Source: Typhlomys cinereus
Lineage: Eukaryota > Chordata > Mammalia > Rodentia > Platacanthomyidae
DNA: 64,000 nucleotides
Assembly (NCBI GenBank): GCA_023101885.1
Contig: JALPQD010000395.1
Span: 1,188,001-1,252,000, forward strand
Direction: 5' to 3'
In this document: piece after piece, positions 9,836 through 20,065 of the stretch
Position numbering within the stretch: position 1 is the first letter of the stretch
Layout of the letters: every line of letters starts with the position of its first letter
Made by a program: the position numbers and the translations under genes
Notes under the pieces: model-generated
What the model saw: only the letters and a program-made list of their open reading frames with translations
Database searches by the model: none
Told to the model about the DNA's origin: nothing

Positions 9836-10219
9836 ATGAGGCGCCTGCACTCTCTGCCCTGGCTCCTCCTCCTCGTCCTCGTCCTCTCACTCGGCACTGG
9901 CTTTCCCCTGTTGGATCAAAGGAGGCCCCTGGATGTGGCGGGTGTCATCAGAGCCAAGATGAGTTGGGGCCCCCTGGCCGAGGGGCACAGACCCCACGCA
10001 GTGCTAGGTCCCTCTCGCTGGCCCAGGGCACCGCAGACACAGGCCCTGCTCGTGGCGGCCAAGGAGCTGCAGACCTCACGCCTCCGGGAACACAGGGGCT
10101 CCCGCCCTCGGAGGCAGGAGAGCAACAAGGGGCCGGGCAGCCCGTTGGGGAGCCTGGCAGAAGAACTCAGCAGCTACAGCAGGAAGAAGGGGGGCTTCAG
10201 CTTCCGCTTCGGCCGGTGA
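9836..10219 (+). CDS. QRFP: QRFP / 26RFa-43RFa RFamide neuropeptide precursor
   Basis: The 127-residue precursor of the hypothalamic RFamide peptides that activate QRFPR (GPR103) and influence feeding and arousal. Residues 1-22 form a signal peptide with a leucine-rich core, probably cleaved before FPLLD, a start shared with human and mouse. The C-terminal GGFSFRF-GR (residues 119-127) is the hallmark: Gly126 is the amide donor and Arg127 the trimming site, after the conserved LAEELSSYSRKK. The long peptide should start at Gln94 after RPRR (residues 90-93) and run to Phe125, only 32 residues; the human and mouse forms have 43. A Lys98 cleavage would leave a 27-residue 26RFa equivalent. The internal RFGR-like motif of other mammals is replaced by RGSRPRR. 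The ATG follows the acceptor AG directly, and the whole precursor lies in one exon. Confidence 0.95.
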   Translation: MRRLHSLPWLLLLVLVLSLGTGFPLLDQRRPLDVAGVIRAKMSWGPLAEGHRPHAVLGPSRWPRAPQTQALLVAAKELQTSRLREHRGSRPRRQESNKGPGSPLGSLAEELSSYSRKKGGFSFRFGR

Positions 10220-10985
10220 GGGGCTCCTAGGCAGACTCTGCCCCCATCTGTGTCTACATTACTCCCCCCAGTGTCAAGGACCCAGACACCATGAGTTTGT
10301 AGCAGTAGCCTGGGCTAGGCATGCGCCCACTTCATGTCCAAGTTTACTATAGAAAAAAAAACTCCCCCAAATCCAACAACAACAAAAACTGTGGACGGTG
10401 TAAAAAAAAACGGACAAACTGTATCTTGACTAATGTGACGGTGCTGCAGATGCTGCCTTGTCCCGTGATCCAGGCCGCCCTCCCTCCTGGGTGGTCTGCT
10501 AGGGGCAGGGCACAGAGACCATGCATATGAATAGCTGGCTGAAGGTGCGTGGACCGAAGAGTTCACAGGGAGGTGATCAAAGTTCTGACAGTCTCCGCGG
10601 TGACATCGGCAACTGACGTCTAAGTCCCACCGTGAACAACACACTCCGCAGTGTGCAGAGCGCGGTCCTGAAAGCTAAAAAGGAAGGAGGAAAAAAAAAA
10701 AAAAAAACTCGACCTAAAACCTAAACAAGAAGCTTCTTCTCCATCCCATTAGCATAAGATCCCCCTGGCAAGAAGCTGCCCTGCAGATGGGCTGCTGTCC
10801 CCCCTGGCTGGCCATCCCCTCTGGCGACTGGCCTCGGTAGCTTCTGCCAAGCCCAGGGCCTCCTGGGAGCCGAACTAGGAAGGAATATATACATATTTTG
10901 CTAAAGCCAGGTTGCATCTCAAACACTCAAAATGCGGATGTATTGTGTGTGTATCTTTTGAAATAAAAGTTGTAACAACTGCAGC
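10220..10985 (+). other. QRFP: predicted QRFP 3' UTR
   Basis: From the stop codon to just past the first clear AATAAA. It contains A-rich stretches at 10,351-10,410 and an A-run near 10,692-10,707. An earlier end without a canonical hexamer cannot be excluded. Confidence 0.55.
10962..10967 (+). terminator. QRFP: candidate QRFP poly(A) signal AATAAA
   Basis: AATAAA followed by agttgtaacaac. It is the first canonical hexamer on the + strand after the QRFP stop codon. Confidence 0.55.
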
Positions 10986-11389
10986 AAGGTAATGGGATGC
11001 TGGCCTCTTCCCTCTGGGTCCTCTGGGCCCCAAACTTCCTTTTCCTGAGCGTGGCGTGCCTTCGCGTTGGGGAGATGGAAATTGTGCAGCGTGTACCTGA
11101 ATACCTCTCCTAGCATCCCCTTAATTGGCAGCTGGGCGAAGGTACAGGAGCCACCGCGCGCGGCTTCCTCCTCCACGCTCCTAGAATAAGGAGCATTAGG
11201 AAAATGGCTGCTCCGCATGGGAGGGCGGGAGAGCCCGGCTCCAACCCAGCTGTCTGTGGGCTTGGGGGTCAAGCAGGGCATCCCTTTCAAAGGCCGCCCC
11301 TGGTCCCCTGCATCCCACCCTGGGTCAGACACGCCCGTCAGAAGCTGCTCACTCCGGGCTGGCTGTGACTGCTGAGATGAGAACTTATA

Positions 11390-11560
11390 TTGATGTTTCC
11401 ATGGCAACATCTCCCCTCCTCCTTCCGAGTGGCAGCTTGCCCCTGTTCACAATTGAATAATTTTTCCATTGAGCTGTCACCATTAATTGGTGGATTTTTA
11501 TTAGCCTTTTAGAACCACACTGGGCTGGGCCCAGCTTGGCACCTTGGGGTAGTTCAGTGT
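11390..11560. promoter_or_regulatory. candidate conserved non-coding element with RFX X-box and homeodomain-like sites
   Basis: GTTTCCATGGCAAC at 11395-11408 differs by one base from the palindromic RFX X-box GTTGCCATGGCAAC. About 45 bases later an AT-rich block carries CAATTGAATAATTT, CATTAATTGG and TTTTATTAGCC, which resemble homeodomain sites, inside otherwise GC-rich DNA. The mixture suggests a regulatory element; conservation cannot be tested here. Confidence 0.4.
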
Positions 11561-12244
11561 TTTCTGTTCTATTAGTGACTTACGTTCCTCAGTAGCAGCT
11601 CTCAGTCCTCAACAGCCAGAAAGCCACTTCATTAAGGGTGACAGATCGGAGGCACAAAAGAGCCACACTGACTGGGGAGCAGGGCTAGGTGAGGTGGGGA
11701 GGGAGGCCAGACCCAAACACCTGAATGAATACACACCGCCTTTCCCCTGTCTGTGCCTGGCTGCTGTCTGCAGAGGACTCCCCTGGGCCTTGTGCAGGGG
11801 TCCTGCGACAGGGCCAAGACCAGTACAGCAGAGTCTGGGGACACAGCATTCTCCATGTCCCCCCTGAGGAAGAAGTGACTCAAGATACCTTTGCAAAGGA
11901 ATGTTTCCATCTGCAAACATGACACTGATAGGGACAGACACATCCCTTGGGTCAGGATCTGAGGACACTGACTGTCCAGTGGCCAGAGGCGAGCTGATCT
12001 CTGTCCCCCCCCCCCGAAGGGCTCATTCCCTGGGCTTTGGTGAGAACAGTAACCTGGTTCCACCTTCCTAGATTCATTTACACCCGTAACACAGCCAGGA
12101 AACGCGTCCATGAACAGCTAGGTGAGATGGACAAGCCACATGGCCAGGGGCACTTGGTACGGTCCGAAGCACTGCGGAACGGCCGGGCTGAGAGGCTGGT
12201 CTGCACAGCCTGCCTTCCTCCGTGGGTGAGCACTGGCCCATTTT

Positions 12245-12345
12245 TACTTCAGCTTGTTTATTTTACAGTGCCGAGGATCAAGCCCAGGCCTCAAGCATGC
12301 CAGGCAAGCATCATGCCCCTCTACTACACCCCAGCCTGGCAGGAT
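12245..12345 (-). repeat. ID/B4-like SINE fragment, antisense
   Basis: The run cgaggatcaagcccaggcct, then caagcatgccaggcaagca, then ctactacaccccagcc is a reversed ID-type tRNA-Ala-derived head. The rest of the element is missing or eroded. Confidence 0.55.
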
Positions 12346-12717
12346 TTTAGTTTAGCAAGATTAGATTAAGCTCAACGGAGAAGTCTGGGAGGAAGAGGAG
12401 GCAGGCTGGGGGAGGCCTTCAAAGGAATGATCGGTTGTCATTACCTTTCATCATTTAAAAAACAACAAAGCTATTCTTTCCAGTTTGCTTGTACATTGTA
12501 CAATGCCCTGAATGCTTAGGCTGCTGGGGCATTGATCTGTTAAACGAGCTCTCCTATATTTGGTTAAATTTCCTCTTTAACCCTCTGACCCCCGTCTTCC
12601 GGCAAGGTCTGGGCCCCCCTCTCCTTCTGGGAAGGTGGGGGTGGAGGTCTAGGAAGCATTTGAAGATTTGGCTGTCGGCCTCTTCAGTCTGAGGCATATT
12701 TATTCAAGATGCAAGCA

Positions 12718-12860
12718 AGAGCTGGGGTGGGGTGCAGATCCCAACTCAGGAGGCTGAGGCGGAAGTTCAAGGCCACCCTTGATCATGAATTTGAGGCCAG
12801 TTTGGACTAATGAGTCCCTGTCTTTAAAAAAAAAAAAAAAAAAAAAGGAAAGAAAAAGAA
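12718..12860 (+). repeat. B1 SINE
   Basis: A diverged B1: caactcaggaggctgaggcg, then aagttcaaggccaccctt, then gaggccagtttggac, then gtccctgtctttaaa followed by a 22-base A-run and an A-rich tail. Confidence 0.75.
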
Positions 12861-13699
12861 AGACACAGCGAGGCTTCCTGCAGGCATTTAGCTACTAAAA
12901 TGGACGGATACTTCTGTTCATATTCTTCTGTGTTTGAAATTACTAATTAAATGCTTAAGAAAAAACCAGATCAGCCTGGGGCAGCTGCTGCAGGTGGGAC
13001 CTACTTAATCCTCATTCATGCCAGGGCTAAAGACACCACAGCACAGACAGATCCCTAGGGACCCTAGACCAAGGAGAGCCTGTCACCTGCCATCATGCCC
13101 AGTGGCCCCTGGGAAGGCCCCCTCAGACTGGTCCCAGAGGAGTCCCTGATTGCAGAAATGAGTTAGCTGGAGCGGGGGAGGGACGTGTTGTTCCTTCCAG
13201 TCCCACCTGACATCATCTGACTTTCCAGAGCACTGTGGATGGGGCACTGGGGTAAAATGTCTGCCAGACCATTGCCAGCCACAGTTCTCCCTGACAGCAC
13301 AAGGGGCCTGGCCCGCACACACCTCTGCTGGGTACTGTGTGGGCAGTCGGGGCATGGGGTGCCACGTGCTGTGTGGCTAGTGGGACTGGCTTTCTCTGAG
13401 GACAACAGTGGCCAGCCCTGCATGAGAGAGGCTGAGAGCATCATGTGTGGAAATGTAGCGCCCGCAGAATGCTGACAGCCACTAGTGCTCGCCTCTCACC
13501 AAGGGGATAGACCTGCCCAGGCCACACCTGAGCATCAGCGGATCCGCCCTCCTGCATGCCCTGCTCAGATGGATGGGTCTAAGCACATCTTGATGTGTGC
13601 CAGGGCTCACCTCACGCACGTGCAATTAACGTCCAAGGATGGACATTTGATTATATTCGTTTTCTTGTTTGATGTCTTTGTGTTTCTGCGTGTGTACGC

Positions 13700-14060
13700 G
13701 CGTGTGTGCTTGTTGTGTAGTTTTAGGGTTTTCAGTCACCTCCACTAGTAAGACGGAGTCCCTCACTGAACCCGGAACTCACTGATCAGACTAGAGCAGC
13801 CGCCAGCGAGCCCCGGGGTCTTCCCGTCTCTGCTCCCCAGTGCCGAGCACAGGTACACGCTGCAGCTTCCAGCTGAACTTCGTGCGTGGGTGCCGGGGCC
13901 ACACTCAGGGCATCGGCTCGTGCAACAAGCACTTTGCCGTCGGCTCTCCAGCCCTTGTTCGGTTTTCTGGAAGATTCCTGTGTTGGGCCATCCACAGCTC
14001 CTGATCCCACCGCACCCTCCAGGCTCAGGTCGGAGGGTAGGACACACAACTGTGAGAAAG
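13700..14060 (-). repeat. B4-like SINE, antisense
   Basis: Reading toward lower coordinates, the element shows a damaged ID head and then a B1-like body. On the + strand the order is gtccctcactgaacccggaa, cagccgccagcgagccccgg, gtctctgctccccagtgccg, and an eroded head near cgtgcaacaagcactttgcc. The boundaries are approximate. Confidence 0.55.
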
Positions 14061-14426
14061 CGCTGGCCCAGTGGGAGTGGTGCCCATCTCTGGAGCTGGG
14101 AACCAGGTCCCTCAGAACGCGAGAGCCCCATGACCAAGCGTCAAGAAACCACTGCTTTAGGCTCTAGACCAGGCGGCGCGTCAGCCCCTTCTCACGCCCT
14201 GGGCAGCGGGGCTTGTGAAGCACTGGATGAGTGTTGCCCACTTGCCCCTGCCTCCCTTTCTGAGCAGACCACCAGCAGTGGGTGGAGGCCGACAGAGGGG
14301 GCCCCCTAAGGGCCACAGCAGACCTACAAATCCTCCTTGGTGCTCGCAGACCAACAGCTTGGTCTTGCTTCAGTATCTAGGGAGCTGGCAGCAGAGGCCA
14401 GACAGACCCGGCTGGGTTCGGTTCTA

Positions 14427-14485
14427 AAAGAGAGAGAGACAAAAGAGAGAGAGACAGAGAGACAGAGAGATAGGAGAGAGAGACT
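14427..14485. repeat. (AGAG)n purine-rich simple repeat
   Basis: A run of aaagagagagagacaaaagagagagagacagag-type units of about 59 bases, just beyond the ABL1 poly(A) end. Confidence 0.9.
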
Positions 14486-14760
14486 CAGCTACCAAGAGCC
14501 TCAGGACTTCGGCCTGCCCCCGTGCAGAAGGCAGGCTGCGGTGCTCTGTCACCTCAATGATGCCAAGTGCTGAGGGCGGTGGAGCCCTAGACTGGCCCTG
14601 CAGTGCTCCACTACTCTGTGTTCTGTGATGCCCAACACTGCCCCGAGGCCCGTCAGAAACCCAGAACACACTCCACTCCTTCCCACATGCACACACACGG
14701 GCTTGGGGAAGTGGGAGGAATCACAGACCGAGCATCTGCCGATGATTCTGTAAACACTTA

Positions 14761-14766
14761 TTTATT
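14761..14766 (-). terminator. ABL1: ABL1 poly(A) signal AATAAA
   Basis: TTTATT on the + strand, read as AATAAATAAGTGTTTACAG on the - strand. It is the first canonical hexamer that is well placed downstream of the ABL1 stop. Confidence 0.75.
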
Positions 14767-15515
14767 TAAAAAATACTACAGAGGAGAAATCTGGATTCAA
14801 AAAACACAGAGTCATATACAGAACCAAATGTGCTGGACCAAGGGAAAAGGGGGAATACCACTGGCATTCCAAAGGGAACACGGTGGCAAACTATTTACAC
14901 ATCACTTATAAAAGAGCACATCTACAGAAGTGTAATAACAAAGTATAAATGCAAAATATAGTGGCACATCACATCAGCAGTGACAGACCGGCCCCGGGGA
15001 CAGCGGCCGTCAGGGTGTCGAGGGCGTTTGGCTTTGCAAGGCCGCTGGCGGTGGGGCACTCACTGCCTCCCTTGGGCTGCGGGGCAGCCATCAGGGACAA
15101 GGAAGTGACGTGCTACGAGGACCACAGAAGAACAATCCAGAAGAAACCATCTCTACCAGAAAAATAAATGCTGGTCTAGACGATTAGTGAAACTCGGGCC
15201 CGTGCGAGGCGGGGCACGGGAGATGTTTTCCGGCTCAGCGTGCAGCCGGGCAGATGCTGCTCTCCAGCTAGCTGCTCGGGGCTCAGTCAAGGACACCCCC
15301 ATGCTCGCCTCTGCTCTCGGGTTCTGGCTGTCTGGGGGAGGGGGCCATGCCAAGACTGAGTATGACCCCACAACCCACTCCACACCCCATTTCCTCCGCT
15401 GCCGTGAGCACTGAGCAAGTCACCTTCAGTGGTTAAGCAGCCTGCGCTGGCGAAGACGCTGGGTCTGTGGTCTCCCTGCCCGGCCGTGCCGGCGGGTGCT
15501 CCTTCTGCATAAGCT

Positions 15516-15523
15516 TTGAAATG
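15516..15523 (-). promoter_or_regulatory. ABL1: miR-203 8-mer seed site in ABL1 3' UTR
   Basis: On the - strand the sequence is GAACATTTCAA. CATTTCA pairs with miR-203 nucleotides 2-8 and the following A gives an 8-mer site. miR-203 repression of ABL1 is established in mouse and human; that this is the orthologous site is inference. Confidence 0.5.
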
Positions 15524-16364
15524 TTCAAGGACTCCGGAGAACCCGCCTCTCTTCACTAAGGCGAGGACCCTGAGCGGATCGGCCTGGTCTTAGAGGGGAG
15601 CAAGGTAGGAGGAGGAAACTAACCAAAGACCTAGGCCTTTGGGCTTCCAAAAGTGTGCGAGGATGTGGCCCCTGAATCCTGGACTCAACAGGGGTGTCTG
15701 CCTGGCCTTTGAGACTCTTTCTATCGGTGATCTGCTGTATGCGCCACGAGAGGACGTGGAGCAGGCCGACGACAGGCTGCACTTCTCAACTCCATGTTCA
15801 GCTCACACCCCTCTGAACCCTTGGTTTTAGCGCCCCACGACCTCCGAGTCAACAGCATTTTTCACTAAGGAAAAAGTGAGCCCAGCCATGCAGGCGAGGA
15901 GGTGGAGTGAACTTGGCTGACCACGCTGGGGTGCACACCCTCCCTGACAGGCCTTCAACGGAGGAGGCAGGGCCGGCCAGCACAGAGGCGCACGTGTGTG
16001 GGCGCGCACGCATGTGCTGTGTGTGCAAACGCACAGGCCTCAGTGACAAAAGACGCAGCCAGAAGAGGCTCTCCAGGAGGACACAGACGGTGCAGTCCTC
16101 TTCGGTTCATTCCCAGCTGGTCTGAGCACCAGGGGGACAAACCTGGCAGCGCCCAGGGGCCAGCTGCAATCCCCAGAGCGGGACAGAGGTGGCTCAGGGT
16201 TCATGGGCTAGGAGAGAAGGCGCGGGACAGTTGGTGACAATACAGGTAACAGGGCTGACTCCACCGGCCCGAGCTCCCTGGCCAAGAAGTTGCTCCGTGG
16301 TGGGCAGGCATGATGAGCCCTTGCGGGCGGCGGCAGCTCTCGCGGGCGTGAGCCCTGGCCTCTG

Positions 16365-18055
16365 CTACCTCTGCACGATGTCACTGATCTCCTTCACAGA
16401 GCCCAGGAGCTTGCTGAAGTCCTGGGTGGCCGCGGGGCCGCTGGCGGCCGTCGCCGGGCAGATCTGCAGCTCGCGGAGGCTGCTCTCCAGCTTGTTGATG
16501 GCCTCGCGGAAGGCAAACTTGCTCCTCATCTGCTGGATGGAGTCCACGTAGCTCACACAGAAGGTGTACAGGTTTTTGCCGGCCTCCAGCACGGCACTGT
16601 GGCTGACCATCTGCTCCGAGTTCTTGTAGATGGCCAGGCACAAGGCCTCGGTGCTGTCCAGAACCACGCCCTTGGTGACGGTGCCACTGGCAATGCGCTC
16701 GGGCGGCTGCCGGGTCTTCCTCAGGGACACGCGTGTAGATATCAGGGGGATGAAGGCGGCAGAGGACGGCTGGTCCCCAGCCAGTGCCGAGGCGGCTGTG
16801 GGCAGTGAGGAGGGTGTGGGGGCTGGGCTGGTGGGGGTCCCGGGCGGCTTGGCTGACTGTGGCTTGGGCGCGGAGGGGGGCACAGGCTTTCGGAGGCCGT
16901 CTCCTGGCTGGCCGGGCTTGGCAGCGTCCGCGTTCACAGCATCCACAGCCAGGCTGGCGCATTTCGTCTTTGTGCCACTGCCTGACTCCCCTGCTGCTTC
17001 CTGGCTGGGGCTCTGCACGGGCTTCCCGGCTTTCCCCAAGGCGGCCGGCGGGGGTGGAGGGGCAGGCTTGAGCTTGGACAGTCGCCCCTTGTCTCTCCCG
17101 GGGGACTCGGAGCAGTGTTTGTGCCTCCTTGCTCGGGAGTCCTCTGTGGGGGTCTTGTTGAGACCCACCTTGCCACTTAGGGAAGCTGGTTCGGCCACGG
17201 CCGGGGTCCCCACCACACTGACCTTTGTGGCTTCTTCTTTGTGGGAGAGGCTAGGGGCAGGAGTGGCAGAGACCTGACGACGGAGGAGTTTGGGGGTCAG
17301 ACTAGGGGGGCTGGAACCCGGGCTGGACTCCATGTCTTTGAAGACCTCGTCGGCGGCCTCCTCGGTCTTCTTCACGAGCCGAGGCGGGGGCGTCACGGTG
17401 CCTCTGGCCACCTGCTCACACCTGGTCTCACTGGCCCGCTTCCGCGGCAGCGCCGGCTTCTCGCTTCTGTGTCCTCCGAAGGTGGACGAGTCGAACTGCT
17501 TGCCAGCAGACGGCAGGTCGCGAGGCAGCGTGACCGACTTCCACTCCGCGTCCCTGGCCCCGTGGGGCATGCAGGAGGCCGAGCAGGACCGCAGGAAGCG
17601 CTTGCTGGAGCTACCGATGCCCTCCTCTTCGCCAGCTGCCAGCCGGCTACTGGTCAGCGTGCTGGACTTCTTCCACAGGTGGGGAGAACGGAAACCCGAG
17701 CCACTCGGCTCCCGGAAGGCTCCATTGGGGACACCAGCCCCATTGCTGGGCTTTGAAGACTTGGGGGGCTCTGCTGCATCTGAGGGCGCGAGAGCTGGGG
17801 TCCCGTTGCTGATTTCCCGTCCATCCTCTTCGCCGGCACCCCTGCGCTCCGGTTGACCATCCACCTCCCGGAAGGAGCTGCTGCGCTTGGGGGGCGTTGG
17901 TGCCATTTTCTTCTTCTTCTTAATCAAGGCGCTAAACAGGTTGGTCTTCTTGTCTTTGGGGAGAAGGCGCTCGTCTTCATTCAGGCCGCTGTCCGGAGGC
18001 CCACGCTCTTTCCTCGGGAGCAGGGGAGACACGGCGGGCTCGTGGTCCAAAGGGT
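16365..18055 (-). CDS. ABL1: ABL1 exon 11 (terminal coding exon: NLS, proline-rich, actin-binding)
   Basis: This 1,691-nt exon encodes residues 560-1122, the long C-terminal region that only ABL1 and ABL2 share. Visible parts: the first nuclear localisation signal KKKKK (605-609), followed by APTPPKR, an SH3-binding motif; further basic clusters PALPRKR and RRHKH with [11 protein letters not shown]; several PPPP stretches; and a final F-actin-binding helical domain with the leucine-rich export signal [10 protein letters not shown] (about 1082-1091), ending EISDIVQR. The acceptor TTTAG lies at 18,056-18,060. The exon is eight residues shorter than human, mainly from a gap of about six before RRHKH, loss of Ile in FKDIMESS, and a shorter segment after PPPPPAA. 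The last exon of ABL2 would look different in these motifs, so the call is firm. Confidence 0.97.
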
Positions 18056-18181
18056 CTAAACACAGAGGGAGAATGAGCAGCAGTTCTTGGATGTGAGTCT
18101 TGGCCAGAGAAGCCTGGCTGCTGATGGCCACTTCCCTTCCCAGCCCTCGCGCCTTCGCCCATAAAACAGTGCATGTGGGAG

Positions 18182-18183
<2 letters not shown>

Positions 18184-18214
<31 letters not shown>
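18184..18214. repeat. (GT)n microsatellite
   Basis: About 15 GT units without interruption. Confidence 0.95.
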
Positions 18215-18216
<2 letters not shown>

Positions 18217-18868
18217 TGCACGCGCAGGGGTGGAGACCTAACTCAGTGCTGCAGGGAAAGGCAAACGAGGAAAGGAAGATGCCGTACTCTTCACAGCCCC
18301 TGCCCTCCAATGCGACACTGTCGGCTAGGATGCTGGACAACACTCAAATCTCCCCTAAAGACAGAAGGTTGAGTCTGGGGTGGGACTTGCCTCCACACCC
18401 TGAAATAGCTTGCTTAAGGTTGTAGAGTTCCTCCAAATGTCACTTTCTGGTCTACAAAAATGATGAGGTCAAATAAGAGGTCAGACCTTGGCTGTCGGAC
18501 AGTTGGCTGGTTTAGGTTCCTAAGAGGGATAACTGGAGGAAGAGGTCAAGTACCCACGACGACCAGCAAACAGGAAAAGATGACCTTTGTAAACTTGAAA
18601 CGGGCATTCCTTAATGTGAGCAGAAGTTCTCCAAGTGCCTGGGGAGTCCCGACCTCGAGAGCTGCTGTGTGGAGGCTTCCGCAGCACTACAGACTGGGAC
18701 GCATGGACTGTGCCTCCGCCCCTCACCAGCAGCGAGCAGGCAGACTTAGAAAGAGCGTAGCTGAGGACCTCCCACGCTTTACCAGCAGAGACGGAGGAGA
18801 ACTTCATTTTGGGTTCAGTGAACGATGTGCTTATGGTGTGGGAGCGCATAGGCCACGGTGCCAAGTGG

Positions 18869-18916
18869 CGGTCAGAGGACAGGATGTGTCAGCGGTCAGA
18901 GGACAGGATGTGTCAG
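18869..18916. repeat. 24-bp perfect tandem duplication
   Basis: The unit begins CGGTCAGAGGAC and ends AGGATGTGTCAG and occurs at 18869 and 18893 without mismatches. Confidence 0.92.
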
Positions 18917-19019
18917 TCTTGCCTAGCCACCTTGGCTTGGCTTGCACAACAAATACCCACTGAGTCACCTCCTTTAGTCCCTGAAAAGAATTTTTTTCTT
19001 TTCTCATTTAAAATTTTTT

Positions 19020-19313
19020 TTATTTATTATTTATTCAATTGTGCGTGTATGTATGTGTGTGCGGGTATGCATGTGTGTGCGTGTGTATGTATGTATGTGT
19101 GTGTAGAACCACGGACGATTCAGGAACCACCATGGGCCGCTTCCACCTCCTCGTTTACTCTGCCCCAGGATTCACAGGCTCCACCCTACCAGGACCGGAA
19201 ATGCAGGCCGCCCCCGCTTCCGCCAGGCATCTATACGTGGGGTCTAGGATCCGAACTCAGGACCTTCCGCCTGCAAGGCAGAAGCTTAACCCCTGAGCCA
19301 CCTTGCCAGCCCC
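19020..19313 (-). repeat. dimeric ID-like/Geo-like SINE, class 2, antisense
   Basis: Read on the - strand it starts GGGGCTGGCAAGGTGGCTCA, has the tRNA-Ala-like B-box region, then the class 2 right half (CCATGGTGGTTCCTGAATCG, then CCGTGGTTCTACAC) and a CA-rich, A-rich tail. It is intact from head to tail. Confidence 0.85.
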
Positions 19314-19764
19314 TCTTTTCTCATTTTAATGTGTACATGTGTATGCATGTGTGCACATGTGTCTGCAGGTGTGTGGAGTGTGTGAACGCCCAAGGTTGAT
19401 GTTAGGAACGCCCCTCCATCACTACTACCTCATTTCTCAAGGCAGGACGCTGAGAGCGTCTACAGGGTCACGTGCAGTCACGTCCCAGGACAGAGCCGCT
19501 ACGAAACTTCAAATGCAACAGGAGATGACTTAGCCCAACACCTACCAGTGATGCCAGTGGGCAGATCGCTCACCACCGGGCTTTACATAACTCAGGTTCC
19601 CAAGTGGACACTCCTCCCCACTGCCAACTCCTGTCAACAACAGCCTGTGAAGGACGCAGCGGTGCCTAGCCTCCAAAAGGGTAAACGAGCTAATCTGGTG
19701 GCCATGGAAGTCAAGTTCTGTACTTAGAACTTATTTCTTATATAAACCTTTTAAAAAAACCCAA

Positions 19765-20065
19765 CTATGTGTGTGTGTGTGGACATGCATGGGGAGAAGA
19801 TGACAGTCTCTGGTGCTAGCCCACCCTGTGCCCTCACTGCCCACCCTGTGTCCTCACTGCCCATTTGTTAGAAATAGGGTCTCTTTGTTCAGTGCTGGGT
19901 AGACCAGGCTATCTGGCCTTCAGCTTCTGTCTCTGCTCCATCTCGCTGGAGTACTGGGGTTACAGAGCACGCTACGTTATCTGGTTGTACCTGAGTTATG
20001 GGGATCTGAACTCAGGTCCTCATAGCTCAGTGTAAGTGCTTTACCACCAAGCTCTCGAGCTTTAA
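19765..20065 (-). repeat. B4-like SINE, antisense
   Basis: On the + strand: an eroded B1 body (aaatagggtctctttgttca, agaccaggctatctggcctt, agtactggggttacagag) followed by the reversed ID head gatctgaactcaggtcctca and taagtgctttaccacc. Internal copies of cccaccctgtg form a short local repeat. Confidence 0.65.

Larger units (their letters stand above)
10990..14740. other. convergent intergenic region QRFP / ABL1
   Basis: The two genes point at each other here. The region holds a block that looks like conserved non-coding sequence (11,390-11,560), SINE remnants and a GA tract, all listed separately. Open frames of up to 163 codons on either strand have no recognisable product. Confidence 0.65.
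14742..16364 (-). other. ABL1: ABL1 3' UTR
   Basis: From the TAG at 16365-16367 down to about 20 bases past the AATAAA at 14761-14766. About 1.6 kb is in keeping with the human 3' UTR as I remember it. It includes a miR-203 8-mer seed match (15,516). The overlapping + strand open frames have no recognisable product. Confidence 0.8.

Noticed and set aside
15159..15170. AATAAA on the + strand within the ABL1 3' UTR as a QRFP alternative poly(A) site
   Set aside because: It lies about 5 kb beyond the QRFP stop codon, after a suitable closer signal, and would run into a convergent gene.
18809..19399. 196-codon open frame on the + strand in ABL1 intron 10
   Set aside because: It is made of a 24-bp tandem duplication followed by an antisense SINE.
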